Origin: Streptomyces sp. DSM 15324
GTDB lineage: Bacteria > Actinomycetota > Actinomycetes > Streptomycetales > Streptomycetaceae
Direction of reading: 5' to 3'
NCBI RefSeq assembly: GCF_001514285.1
Contig: NZ_KQ949033.1
Location: 62,001 to 126,000 of the forward strand
DNA: 64,000 nt
Part shown: piece after piece, positions 16,781 to 25,090 of the stretch
Position numbering within the stretch: position 1 is the first letter of the stretch
How the letters are laid out: every line of letters begins with the position of its first letter
The notes under the pieces: model-generated
The model's input: the letters and a program-made list of their open reading frames with translations, nothing else
Told to the model about the DNA's origin: nothing
Databases searched by the model: none
Made by a program: the position numbers and the translations under genes

Positions 16781-17662
16781 TCACAGCGCACGGCGACGGT
16801 CGGCGCGGCCCGCGGTGTCGCGCCATTCGCTGGGGGACATGCCGTAGGCGGCGCGGAAGACCCGGCTGAAGTGGGTGGCGCTCAGAAAGCCCCAGCGGGC
16901 GGCCACCGCCGCGATGGTACGACTGCCGCGGCCGTGGCGCATCAGGTCGCGCCGGCATTCGTCGAGTCGGCGGCGCAGGATCCAGCGGCCCACCGAGGTG
17001 CCCTCGTCCTTGAACAGCTTGTGCAGGTAGCGCACGGAGACGTGGTGCGCGCGGGCGATCGCCTCCGGTGACAACTCCGGTTCGGTCAGGTGCAGTTCGA
17101 CGTACTCCAGGATGCGGGTGAGCACCGGCGAACGGGGTGACGCCGGATCGGGGGTGCGCGCGCCGAGCTGCTCGACGGCGAGGGTGGACAGGAGGTTCAC
17201 GGCGTTCCAGGCGAGCATCTCGCCGACCGGGGGGCGTGCCTCGGCCGCCGCGCGGGCGAGGTCGGACAGGAGCGGGGAGAGCAGCGTGCCCAGGCGCGAG
17301 GCACGGGCGACGGGCGTACGGGTGATCCGCGCGGCCTCGGCCTCGGTGAGCCCCAGCAGATCGGCCGGCACGAGGTACACCGTGGCCCGGAACCGCTCGG
17401 GGAAGTCCAGGACGGGGGCGTGGCGGACGTCGTAGAAGCAGATGTCCCCGGGGGTGAGGGGGAGGGTGAGGGGCTCGGGAGCGGGCTCCGCCGTGCCGCC
17501 GCGCAGGCCCACGAAGAGGTACTCGCCGGTGGTCCGGGCGCGGAGCCGGTGCGCGGGGTGCGGGCGGTCCTCGGCGGGCAGGGGCCTGCGAGGCTCCTCG
17601 CCGTGTTCCCGGGTGAGGATCTCGACGCCCAGGGGCGTACGGACGGTGAAGATGGTGGTCAC
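16781..17662 (-). CDS. AraC-family transcriptional regulator
   Basis: About 293 residues. The C-terminal 100 residues hold two HTH motifs (SPEAIARAHHVSVRYLHKLF and IAAVAARWGFLSATHFSRVF ending YGMSPSEWR), the AraC/XylS signature; the N-terminal half is an AraC-binding-like sensor with LTPGDICFYD. I take the GTG at 17662: it lies 8 nt after a TACCGT box on the minus strand and could be leaderless. The alternative GTG at 17719 adds 19 residues and also lacks a ribosome-binding site. It precedes the esterase gene on the same strand, the natural candidate target. Confidence 0.85.
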   Translation of the reverse strand: MTTIFTVRTPLGVEILTREHGEEPRRPLPAEDRPHPAHRLRARTTGEYLFVGLRGGTAEPAPEPLTLPLTPGDICFYDVRHAPVLDFPERFRATVYLVPADLLGLTEAEAARITRTPVARASRLGTLLSPLLSDLARAAAEARPPVGEMLAWNAVNLLSTLAVEQLGARTPDPASPRSPVLTRILEYVELHLTEPELSPEAIARAHHVSVRYLHKLFKDEGTSVGRWILRRRLDECRRDLMRHGRGSRTIAAVAARWGFLSATHFSRVFRAAYGMSPSEWRDTAGRADRRRAL

Positions 17663-17744
17663 GCGCCCGGACGGTAGGTCGGCGGATGTGCAAAAAGAGT
17701 GACAGTGGGCTGCGGGCACGGTGCGGGCCGTGTCACCGGCACGG

Positions 17745-19541
17745 CTACCGGCCCGGCGCGTCGGCCTCCGCGGTCCGGGTGAGTTCGGCGGCCAGGGCGC
17801 GCAGCAGGCCGTGCAGGGTGTAGCGGCCCGGCGCGGGCTCGGCGAGGAGGTGGGCCTCGGCGAGGAGGCCGAGCAGGCGGCGGGTCGTGCGGGGCGGCGC
17901 TCCGGTCAGGGTCGCGGCCGTCGCCGGGGTGATGGGGGGTGCGGGGTGCCGGGACAGCGCCCGGAAGAGCCGCGCGCCGTCGTCCGGCAGCCGGTGGTAG
18001 GAGGCGAGGAGGACGGGGCGCAGGGCGGACAGGGCGGCCAGGCCGCCGTGCGCGGCGCGCAGTTCGGCGGCGACGGCGGCGAGGGAGAGGTGCGGGTGGC
18101 CGGCGAGCCGGTCGGCGACGACCGCGAGGGCCAGCGGCAGCCGGTCGCAGTGGGCGACGATCTCGGCGGCGGCCGTCGGTTCGGCGGCGGTCCGCGCGGG
18201 GCCGGCCCGGCGGGCGAGGATCGCGTGGGCGTCCGCGTCGGAGGGCGGTTCGAGCCGGAGCGGGCGGGCACCCGCGGCGACCAGCCCGGGCAGCGCGTTG
18301 CGGCTGGTGACGAGGGTGAGACAGCCCGGTGCGGCGGCCAGCAGCGGGCGCAGCTGCTCGGTGCCGAGGGCGTCGTCGAGCACGACGAGGGCGCGGCGCT
18401 CCGCCAGCAGCGTGCGGTACAGCCCGCTCCGGGCGGCGACGCCGTCGGGCATGCGCCGGCCGGTCACCCCGAGGGCGGTCAGCAACTCCCCCAGCGCGTC
18501 GCCCGGTTCGAGTGCCGCTCGGCCGGGGTCGGATCCGCGCAGGTCCACCTCCAGCCGGCCGTCCGGGTACCGGGCCGCCGCCCGGTGCGCCCAGCGCGCG
18601 GCGAGGGCGCTCTTGCCCACCCCGGGCATCCCGCCGACGAGCAGCACGCCCGAGCCCCGTGCCAGCTCCGTCAGCCGCGCCGACTCGTCCTCCCGCCCCA
18701 CGAAGAGGTCCGTGCGGGAGGGCGGCGCGGTGCCGCCCGGCGGTCCGCCGTGGCCCGCGGTTCCCGAGCGGCGCACCTCCTGGCGCAGGACGCGGGTGTG
18801 GGCGGCCGTCAGTTCCGGGCCGGGGGTGAGGGAGAGGTCGGTGAGGAGACGGCGGCGGATGCCGTCGTACGTGCCGAGCGCCTCCGCCTGGAGGCCGCAG
18901 GCGGCGAGGGCGAGGACGAGACGGGCGTGCAGGGGCTCGTCGAGGGGTTCGCGCGCGGCGGCCTCGCGCAGGACGGGCAGGACCTGGTCGGCATGGCCGG
19001 ACAGCAGGGCGGCGTCGGCCGCGAGGCGTGCGGTGTCGAGGAGTTCACGGTGGACGGCCGTGAAGTGGACGTGGGCGCGGACGCGTTCGGGGATGCCCAT
19101 CGCCAGCGGTCCGCGCCACTCCTGAAGCGCCCGGACGAGGCGGTGGGCCGCCGTCGCGGCCCGTCCGGTGGCCGCGGCCCGCTTGCCCTGCCGGGTGAGT
19201 TCCCGGAACCGCAGCAGGTCGACCTCGTCCGGCTCCGCGGCGAGGAGGTAGCCGCCGGTGCGGCGCAGCAGACGGCTGCCGGGGGCGCGGGGCGGCAGTC
19301 CGGGTTCCAGGAGGCGGCGCAGGGCGGCGGCGTAGCGGCGTACGACGTTCGGGGCGCTGGCGGGCGGCCGTCCGGGCCACAGGGCGTCGAGGATCTCACC
19401 GGTCGGCACGGTGCGGCCGGTGTGCAGCAGGAGCAGGGCGAGCAGGGCGCGCTGCTGGGGGAAGCCGAGGTCGAGTTCCTGTGCGCCGCGCCGGACCCGG
19501 ACGGGCCCGAGGACCTGGAACCGGATCGGTTCAGCAGGCAC
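17745..19541 (-). CDS. AfsR-like SARP regulator with NB-ARC ATPase, no TPR region
   Basis: 598 residues. Winged-helix domain (about 10-100), BTAD (about 105-255), then NB-ARC NTPase with Walker A GGMPGVGKS at 303-311, ALVVLDDALGTEQL and LTLVTSRNALPGL, ending soon after the ARC region (HGLLRALAAEL). It lacks the C-terminal TPR domain of AfsR and of its upstream neighbour. GTG start at 19541 lies inside the 3' end of that neighbour (11-bp overlap), so the two are coupled. Both share gene order, motif spacing and phrases such as NVVRR and GSRLLR, so they are paralogues from local duplication. Confidence 0.9.
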   Translation of the reverse strand: MPAEPIRFQVLGPVRVRRGAQELDLGFPQQRALLALLLLHTGRTVPTGEILDALWPGRPPASAPNVVRRYAAALRRLLEPGLPPRAPGSRLLRRTGGYLLAAEPDEVDLLRFRELTRQGKRAAATGRAATAAHRLVRALQEWRGPLAMGIPERVRAHVHFTAVHRELLDTARLAADAALLSGHADQVLPVLREAAAREPLDEPLHARLVLALAACGLQAEALGTYDGIRRRLLTDLSLTPGPELTAAHTRVLRQEVRRSGTAGHGGPPGGTAPPSRTDLFVGREDESARLTELARGSGVLLVGGMPGVGKSALAARWAHRAAARYPDGRLEVDLRGSDPGRAALEPGDALGELLTALGVTGRRMPDGVAARSGLYRTLLAERRALVVLDDALGTEQLRPLLAAAPGCLTLVTSRNALPGLVAAGARPLRLEPPSDADAHAILARRAGPARTAAEPTAAAEIVAHCDRLPLALAVVADRLAGHPHLSLAAVAAELRAAHGGLAALSALRPVLLASYHRLPDDGARLFRALSRHPAPPITPATAATLTGAPPRTTRRLLGLLAEAHLLAEPAPGRYTLHGLLRALAAELTRTAEADAPGR

Positions 19542-22356
19542 CGGCCCGTCCCTCCCGGCCCCTCAACCGCGTCTCGACCGCGTCCGCGTCGGGGTGGCCG
19601 AGCTCCCGGAGCAGGGCCAGGGCGCGCGTCCACGCCTCGTGCGCCGACCCTTCGTCGCCCAGGGCGAGGTGGGTGTCCCCGGCGCGGGTGAGGATGTCGG
19701 CCTCCAGGTACGGCACGCCGAGGTCCCGCAGCAGGGCGAGGGCGTTGCGGTAGCCGAGGAGGGCGTGCGGGTGGCGGCCGAGGTGGTGGTGGGCGTAGGC
19801 GATGCTGTCCCAGGTGACGGCCTGGCCGTAGCGGTCGCCGAGGTCCTGGAGCATGTCCAGGGCTTCGTGGCAGTGCGTCAGCGCCTCGTGGTACGCGCCG
19901 AGCTGGGCGTGGTACCAGCCGACCGAGTTCAGGACGCTGGCCTGGGCCGCGCGGTCGCCGAGGGCGCGGAACAGGGCGAGGGCGCGCTGGTTGTGGCGCA
20001 GGGCGCCGGGCAGGTCGCCCCGCTGGTCGCACTCCCAGCCGAGGCTGCGGTGGGTGTGGGCGCGGCCGGTGTCGTCGCCCAGTCCGGTGAAGAGGTCGAG
20101 GGCCTGTTCGAGGCGGGGGACGGCGCGGGTGTGCAGGCCGAGGCGGCCCTCGATGCGGGCCAGTCCGCGCAGGCCGCGGGCGAGGAGGACGGGGTCGTCG
20201 AGCAGCCGGGCGGTGTCGAGCGCGGTGCGCTGTGCGCCGAGCGCGTCGTGCCAGTGGCCGCGCCGGTCGAAGAACGGCTCCAGCGACCAGGCGAGGTGGC
20301 AGGCGAGGCGTGCGCGCGCGGGCCGGCCGGAGGCGGCGGCGGTGGTGACGACGGCGAGCAGGACGGCGTGTTCGGCGGTGAGCCAGGCCAGGGCGTGGTG
20401 GTCGTCGGCGAGCGGTTCGGGCCGGGCGCCCTCGGGTGCGGGCGGTGGGGTCAGGGGGTCGGAGGTGGGGGCGAGGAGGCGGTCGGCGGTGTGCGCGGTG
20501 TGCAGATAGTGGTGGTGGAGCCGGTCGAGGGCCGCCTCCCGCTCGGTGTCGGTCTCGTGCGCGTCGAGGAGTTCGCCGGCGTGGGCGCGCAGCAGGTCGT
20601 GGAGGGAGTGGCGGCCGGGGCTGTGCTCGGTGACGAGGTGCAGGCCGGTCAGTTCGGCGAGCAGACGGCGGGTGCGGCGCTCCGGGAGGCCCGCGAGGGC
20701 GGTCGCGGCCGGGAGGGTGAGGTCGGGGCCGGGGTGCAGGGCCAGGAGCCGGAAGAGGCGGGCCGCGTCGGGGGACACGGCGTCCGTGGACCAGGAGAAG
20801 ACCGTGCCCACGTCTACGGAGGCGTCGGCGCGGGCGAAGGCGTCGAGGCTGCCGTGGGCCTCGCGCAGTTCGCCGGCGATGTCGGCGAGCCGGAAGTGGG
20901 GGTGGGCGGCGGCGCGGGCGGCGACGCAGGCGAGGGCGAGGGGCAGCCCGGCGCACAGGGCGCCGATCTCGTCGGCGGCGCGCGGCTCGGCGGCCACCCG
21001 TGCCGCGCCGAGCCGGCGGACGAGGAAGGCGCGGGTCCGGTCCTCGTCGAAGGGGTGCAGGACCAGGGAGCGGGCTCCGTGCGCGGCGGCCAGGCCGGGC
21101 AGTTCGTCGCGGCTGGTGACGAGCGTGAGACAGCCGGGCGAGCCGGGCAGCAGCGGTGTCACGTGCTCCGTGTCGCGGGCGTTGTCGAGCACGACGAGGA
21201 CCCGCCGTCCCGCGAGGGTGCTGCGGTAGAGCGCGCTCTGCGCGGCCGTTGTGTGCGGGACGCGTTCGGGGGGCACGCCGAGGGCGTCGAGGAATCCGCG
21301 GACGGCCTCGCCCGGTTCCATGACCGCGCCGGACGGGTCGAAGCCGCGCAGGTTCACATAGAGCTGCCCGTCGGGGAACCGGTCGGCGATCCGGTGCGCC
21401 CAGTGCACGGCGAGGGTGGTCTTGCCGACGCCCGCCATGCCGCCGACGGCGCCGATCACCACGGTCCCCGGGCGGGGTTGTTCCGTGTCGAACAGGGCGA
21501 GCACCTGGTCCAGTTCGGCCTGCCGCCCGGTGAACAGGGGCAGGTCGTACGGAAGTTGTGACGGGACGACGTGCGGGAGGGCGCCGGTCGCGGCGGGTTC
21601 GCCGGGCAGGGCGGCGTGGGCGTCCCTGAGTTCGGGGCCCGGGTCGATCCCCAGGTCCTCGGCGAGCCGGGCCCGCACGGTCTCGTAGACGGTGCGGGCC
21701 TCGGTGCGGTGACCGGCCGCGGCGAGCAGCCGGAGGAGGCCCGCGTGGACGGGTTCGTCGAGCGGATGGTCAGCGGCGGCCCCGCGCAGCGGCGGCAGGG
21801 CCCGCTCCGGCCGTCCGGCGCGCAGGGCCGCGTCGGCCAGCTCGCGGGCGGCCGCGAGCCGTTCCCGCTCGATCGCGTCGAACACGGGGTGGCTGTGGGC
21901 GGGCGCGGGGATGCCGTCGCCGATCGGACCGTGCCACAACCGCAGCGCCTCGATGAGGAGTTCGGCGGCCCGGGCGGGTGCGGTGTCCGTGCTGTGCCGG
22001 GCGGTCTCGCGCAGCGCGCGGAACCGCGGAAGGTCGGCCTGGTCACCGCCGGTGACGAGCCGGTAGCCGCCGGCGTCCCGGAGCAGCCGGCTGCCCTCGG
22101 CGCGGGCGGGAAGATCGGGTTCCAGCAGGCGGCGCAGCGAACCCACGTGCCGCCGGACGACGTTGACCGCGCTGCGCGGCGGTTCCGCGCCCCACAGCAC
22201 GTCCACGATCTCGCTCAGGGCGACCGGCTGTCCGGCTCTGGCCAGCAGCAGTGCCAGGAAGGCGCGCTCCTGCGGCCCGCCGACGTCCAGCTCCGTCTCG
22301 CCCCGGTGCACCCGCAGGGCGCCCAGCACCATGAACCGCACCGGCTCCGGCGGCAC
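19531..22356 (-). CDS. AfsR-like SARP regulator with NB-ARC ATPase and TPR domain
   Basis: 941 residues. Winged-helix domain (about 10-100), BTAD (105-255), NB-ARC with Walker A GGMAGVGKTT near 305-314, VLVVLDNARDTEHV and LTLVTSRDELPGL, and from about residue 640 a run of TPR-like repeats (ALAWLTAEH, ALGDRAAQASVLNSVGWYH, LGDRYGQAVTWDSIAYAH, LGRHPHALLGYRNALALL). This is the full architecture of AfsR, a pleiotropic activator. GTG start at 22356 after a G-rich AAGGGGAGGGG site. First gene of a two-gene unit with the shorter paralogue. No 11-bp direct repeats were found in the 242-bp region upstream. Confidence 0.92.
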   Translation of the reverse strand: MPPEPVRFMVLGALRVHRGETELDVGGPQERAFLALLLARAGQPVALSEIVDVLWGAEPPRSAVNVVRRHVGSLRRLLEPDLPARAEGSRLLRDAGGYRLVTGGDQADLPRFRALRETARHSTDTAPARAAELLIEALRLWHGPIGDGIPAPAHSHPVFDAIERERLAAARELADAALRAGRPERALPPLRGAAADHPLDEPVHAGLLRLLAAAGHRTEARTVYETVRARLAEDLGIDPGPELRDAHAALPGEPAATGALPHVVPSQLPYDLPLFTGRQAELDQVLALFDTEQPRPGTVVIGAVGGMAGVGKTTLAVHWAHRIADRFPDGQLYVNLRGFDPSGAVMEPGEAVRGFLDALGVPPERVPHTTAAQSALYRSTLAGRRVLVVLDNARDTEHVTPLLPGSPGCLTLVTSRDELPGLAAAHGARSLVLHPFDEDRTRAFLVRRLGAARVAAEPRAADEIGALCAGLPLALACVAARAAAHPHFRLADIAGELREAHGSLDAFARADASVDVGTVFSWSTDAVSPDAARLFRLLALHPGPDLTLPAATALAGLPERRTRRLLAELTGLHLVTEHSPGRHSLHDLLRAHAGELLDAHETDTEREAALDRLHHHYLHTAHTADRLLAPTSDPLTPPPAPEGARPEPLADDHHALAWLTAEHAVLLAVVTTAAASGRPARARLACHLAWSLEPFFDRRGHWHDALGAQRTALDTARLLDDPVLLARGLRGLARIEGRLGLHTRAVPRLEQALDLFTGLGDDTGRAHTHRSLGWECDQRGDLPGALRHNQRALALFRALGDRAAQASVLNSVGWYHAQLGAYHEALTHCHEALDMLQDLGDRYGQAVTWDSIAYAHHHLGRHPHALLGYRNALALLRDLGVPYLEADILTRAGDTHLALGDEGSAHEAWTRALALLRELGHPDADAVETRLRGREGRAGAC

Positions 22357-22598
22357 GCGATCCCCTCCCCTTCCGGTCCTGCCCCCGCTCCGACCTTACG
22401 TCAGCAACGGGGTCACCCAGAGTTACGAACCGGACGTCTGCCCTGTTCACCGGGGGCGCGGTCGGCCGGGACTGCGCCGTGTGCCTGACTTCCGGGTGTC
22501 GTCCGGCACGGCGCCTCGGTGCGCGCGCCCGGCGCGGTGACAGTGGGCGTCTCCCCTGCCGTGCGCTCGGCCGGCCTCCCGCGAGCAAGGAGATCTCA

Positions 22599-24950
22599 TT
22601 GCGTCCGTCACCTCTGGGGCGTGTTGCGAACGTAGCGTCGTCTGCCCGAGGGGCAGGCCCGGCGGCGTCCGGTGCGTGCGATCACAAGGCGGAGGGTCGC
22701 CCCCGTACTGGTGGTATCGGGGTGATCCCGACAACGCGGCTGGGGGTCCCCCCTCTGGGGGAGTGCGTGCCAGACGCCGCCGGGCAGACGCGACTTTCGA
22801 AACACGCCCTGGGGGCCGCCGTGGCGGCGGTCGTGCTGCTGGCCCCGCCCGCGCGGGCCGGTGTCACGACTCTGCCGTCCCTCGCCGACCCGGCCCGCTA
22901 CGTCAACCCCTTCGTCGGCACGGCGCCGGGCGGGGTGGACTGGGGCCACGGAGGCGGCGGCGGGAACACCTTCCCCGGTGCCTCGGCACCGCTGGGCGGC
23001 ATCCAGTGGAGCCCGGACACGGTCACCCGCCAGTTCGGCGGCTACGCCTACAGCGACGACCGCATCCGCGGCTTCAGCCTCACCCACCTGTCCGGCGCCG
23101 GCTGCGGCGACTACGGGAACGTACCGTTCATGCCGCTGACGGGCCGGCCCGCGAGCGACCCGGAGGCGCGGTACGCGACGTTCTCCCATGCCGCCGAGCG
23201 GGCGGCGCCCGGCAGTTACCGGGTCGACTTCGACAACGGGATCCGCACCGAGATCGCCGCCACCCGCCGGTCCGGTGTCGCCCGGCTGACCTTCCCGGCG
23301 GACGCCCGGGAGCCGGCCGGCCTGACCGTGGACGCCGGGCGTGCCTGGAACAAGGCCACCGGCGAGGTCACCGTCGGCACCCGGACCCTGTCCGGCTTCA
23401 CCGACAGCGGCGGCTTCTGCGGTACGTCCGTGCGCTACCGCCTCTACTTCCACGCGGAGTTCGACCGGCCCTTCGCGCACAGCGAGCCGCTGGACGGGCG
23501 GACGTCCGGGGCGTACGTGTCGTTCGCGCCCGGCACCCGCGAGGTGACCGTACGGGTCGGCATCTCCTTCGTCGACGAGGACGCCGCCCGCCGCAACACG
23601 CTCGCCGAGCAGCGCGGCCGCTCGCCGGAGGAGGTACGGCGGGCCGCACGCCGGGAGTGGAACGGCTGGCTCGGCCGGATCACCGTGGCCGGCGGCAGCG
23701 AGCCGCGGCGCCGGATGTTCTACACGGCGCTGTACCACTCCCTGCTCCACCCGGGCGCCTTCAGCGACGCCGACGGCCGCTACCGGGGCTTCGACGGCCT
23801 GGTCCACCGCACCCGGCCCGGGCATGTGCAGTACGCGAACTTCTCCGGCTGGGACGTGTACCGCTCACAGATCCAGCTGCTGGCGCTCCTCGCGCCGCGC
23901 GAGGCCTCGGACGTCGCCCAGTCCATCCTGGAACAGGGCCGCCAGGGCGGCTACTTCGACCGCTGGACGCTCGCCAACGGCGGCACCGGGGTGATGGTCG
24001 GCGACCCGCTGCCAGCGATGGCGGCCTCCGTCCACGCCTTCGGCGGCACCGACTTCGAGGCCGGCGAACTGCTGCGCACGGCCGTCGCCGGCCGCCAGGA
24101 CGACCGGCAGCGCCCTGGACACACCTCCTACGACACGCTCGGCTACATCCCCGCCGGGACGACGGGCGTCTGGGGCGCGGCGGCCACCACCCTGGAGTAC
24201 GCGGTGTCCGACGCCGCCCTCGCCCGGCTGGCCGGCCGGCTCGGCGACACGGAGACCCGGGGGACGCTGGAGCGCGCCTCGGGCAACTGGCGCAACCTGC
24301 TCCACCCCGACAGCCGCTACCTCCAGCCCCGCCGCGCCGACGGCAGCTGGCCGGCGTTCAAGCCGACGCAGCGCCGGGACTACGTCGAGGGCAACGCGGC
24401 CCAGTACACCTGGATGGTGCCGCACGACCTGCCCGGCCTGTTCGCGGCGATGGGCGGCGAGGCTGCCGCGGCCGCCCGCCTCGACACCTTCTTCACCGAG
24501 TACAACGCGGGCGCCGACCGGCCGTACGCCTACCTCGGCAACGAGCCGTCCTTCAACACGCCCTGGGCCTACGACTACCTGGGGCGGCCCGAGCGCACCC
24601 AGGACACGGTGCGGGCGATCCTCACCACGCTGTTCGGGGACGGCCCCGACGGGCTGGTCGGCAACGACGACCTCGGCGCCATGTCCTCCTGGGCCGTCTG
24701 GGCCGCCCTCGGTATGTACCCCCAGGTCCCGGGCAGTTCCCAACTCGCGCTGGCCAGCCCGCTCTTCCCGCTCACCCAGATCCGCCGGGGCAACGGCGTG
24801 ACCATCACCGTCGTCGCCCCGCAGGCCTCGGACACCCACTCCCGCGTCCGCGAGGTCCGTCTCGACGGGCGTCCCACGGACCCCCGTTGGCTGCCCGACT
24901 CCTTCCCCGCGAAGGGCGGTGTGCTGACCTTCGGACTCTCGGCCCCGTGA
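22599..24950 (+). CDS. Secreted GH92 alpha-mannosidase, signal peptide interrupted by an insertion element
   Basis: Glycoside hydrolase family 92, a Ca-dependent exo-alpha-mannosidase. Family motifs: NPFVGTAPGGVDWGHGGGG, FSLTHLSGAGCGDYG, FSGWDVYRSQ, EGNAAQYTWMVPHD, GNDDLGAMSSWAVW and GMYPQVPG. The best ribosome-binding site in the region is AAGGAG at 22587-22592, six bases before a TTG at 22599. From there the frame runs through the MITE-like element at 22617-22809 into a hydrophobic signal core (LGAAVAAVVLLAPPARA). Removing the element plus one TG duplication (195 bp) leaves a compact, in-frame signal peptide MRPSPLGAAV..., so 22599 is probably the ancestral start. Today translation could begin there, giving a long N-terminal extension, or at GTG 22722 or 22767. 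The enzyme would trim mannans or N-glycans outside the cell. Confidence 0.85.
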   Translation: MRPSPLGRVANVASSARGAGPAASGACDHKAEGRPRTGGIGVIPTTRLGVPPLGECVPDAAGQTRLSKHALGAAVAAVVLLAPPARAGVTTLPSLADPARYVNPFVGTAPGGVDWGHGGGGGNTFPGASAPLGGIQWSPDTVTRQFGGYAYSDDRIRGFSLTHLSGAGCGDYGNVPFMPLTGRPASDPEARYATFSHAAERAAPGSYRVDFDNGIRTEIAATRRSGVARLTFPADAREPAGLTVDAGRAWNKATGEVTVGTRTLSGFTDSGGFCGTSVRYRLYFHAEFDRPFAHSEPLDGRTSGAYVSFAPGTREVTVRVGISFVDEDAARRNTLAEQRGRSPEEVRRAARREWNGWLGRITVAGGSEPRRRMFYTALYHSLLHPGAFSDADGRYRGFDGLVHRTRPGHVQYANFSGWDVYRSQIQLLALLAPREASDVAQSILEQGRQGGYFDRWTLANGGTGVMVGDPLPAMAASVHAFGGTDFEAGELLRTAVAGRQDDRQRPGHTSYDTLGYIPAGTTGVWGAAATTLEYAVSDAALARLAGRLGDTETRGTLERASGNWRNLLHPDSRYLQPRRADGSWPAFKPTQRRDYVEGNAAQYTWMVPHDLPGLFAAMGGEAAAAARLDTFFTEYNAGADRPYAYLGNEPSFNTPWAYDYLGRPERTQDTVRAILTTLFGDGPDGLVGNDDLGAMSSWAVWAALGMYPQVPGSSQLALASPLFPLTQIRRGNGVTITVVAPQASDTHSRVREVRLDGRPTDPRWLPDSFPAKGGVLTFGLSAP
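22617..22809. mobile_element. MITE-like palindromic element, 193 bp, inside the GH92 gene
   Basis: The ends are imperfect inverted repeats of about 30 bp: GGGCGTGTTGCGAACGT at the left and, on the complement of the right end, GGGCGTGTTTCGAAAGT, both running into TCTGCCCG. Inner segments also pair (GCCCGGCGGCGTC near 22659 with the complement near 22777; a hairpin around 22694-22730; a G/C-run hairpin around 22742-22763), so the whole element can fold as one long hairpin. It encodes nothing credible and is flanked by TG on both sides (22615-22616, 22810-22811), a possible 2-bp target duplication. I recall similar sequence as a dispersed repeat in Streptomyces, unverified. Confidence 0.75.
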
Positions 24951-25090
24951 GCCGGGCGCCGCGCTCCGGCCGGAGCCCAGCACCCCGTCCACGCACCGCT
25001 GAACCCGGAAACGGCCTGTCGGTGCCTCTTCCTCCCCCGATAGACTGACAAATCAGAGCTACACGCGCGCAGTCGACGGGGGAGGCCGCC

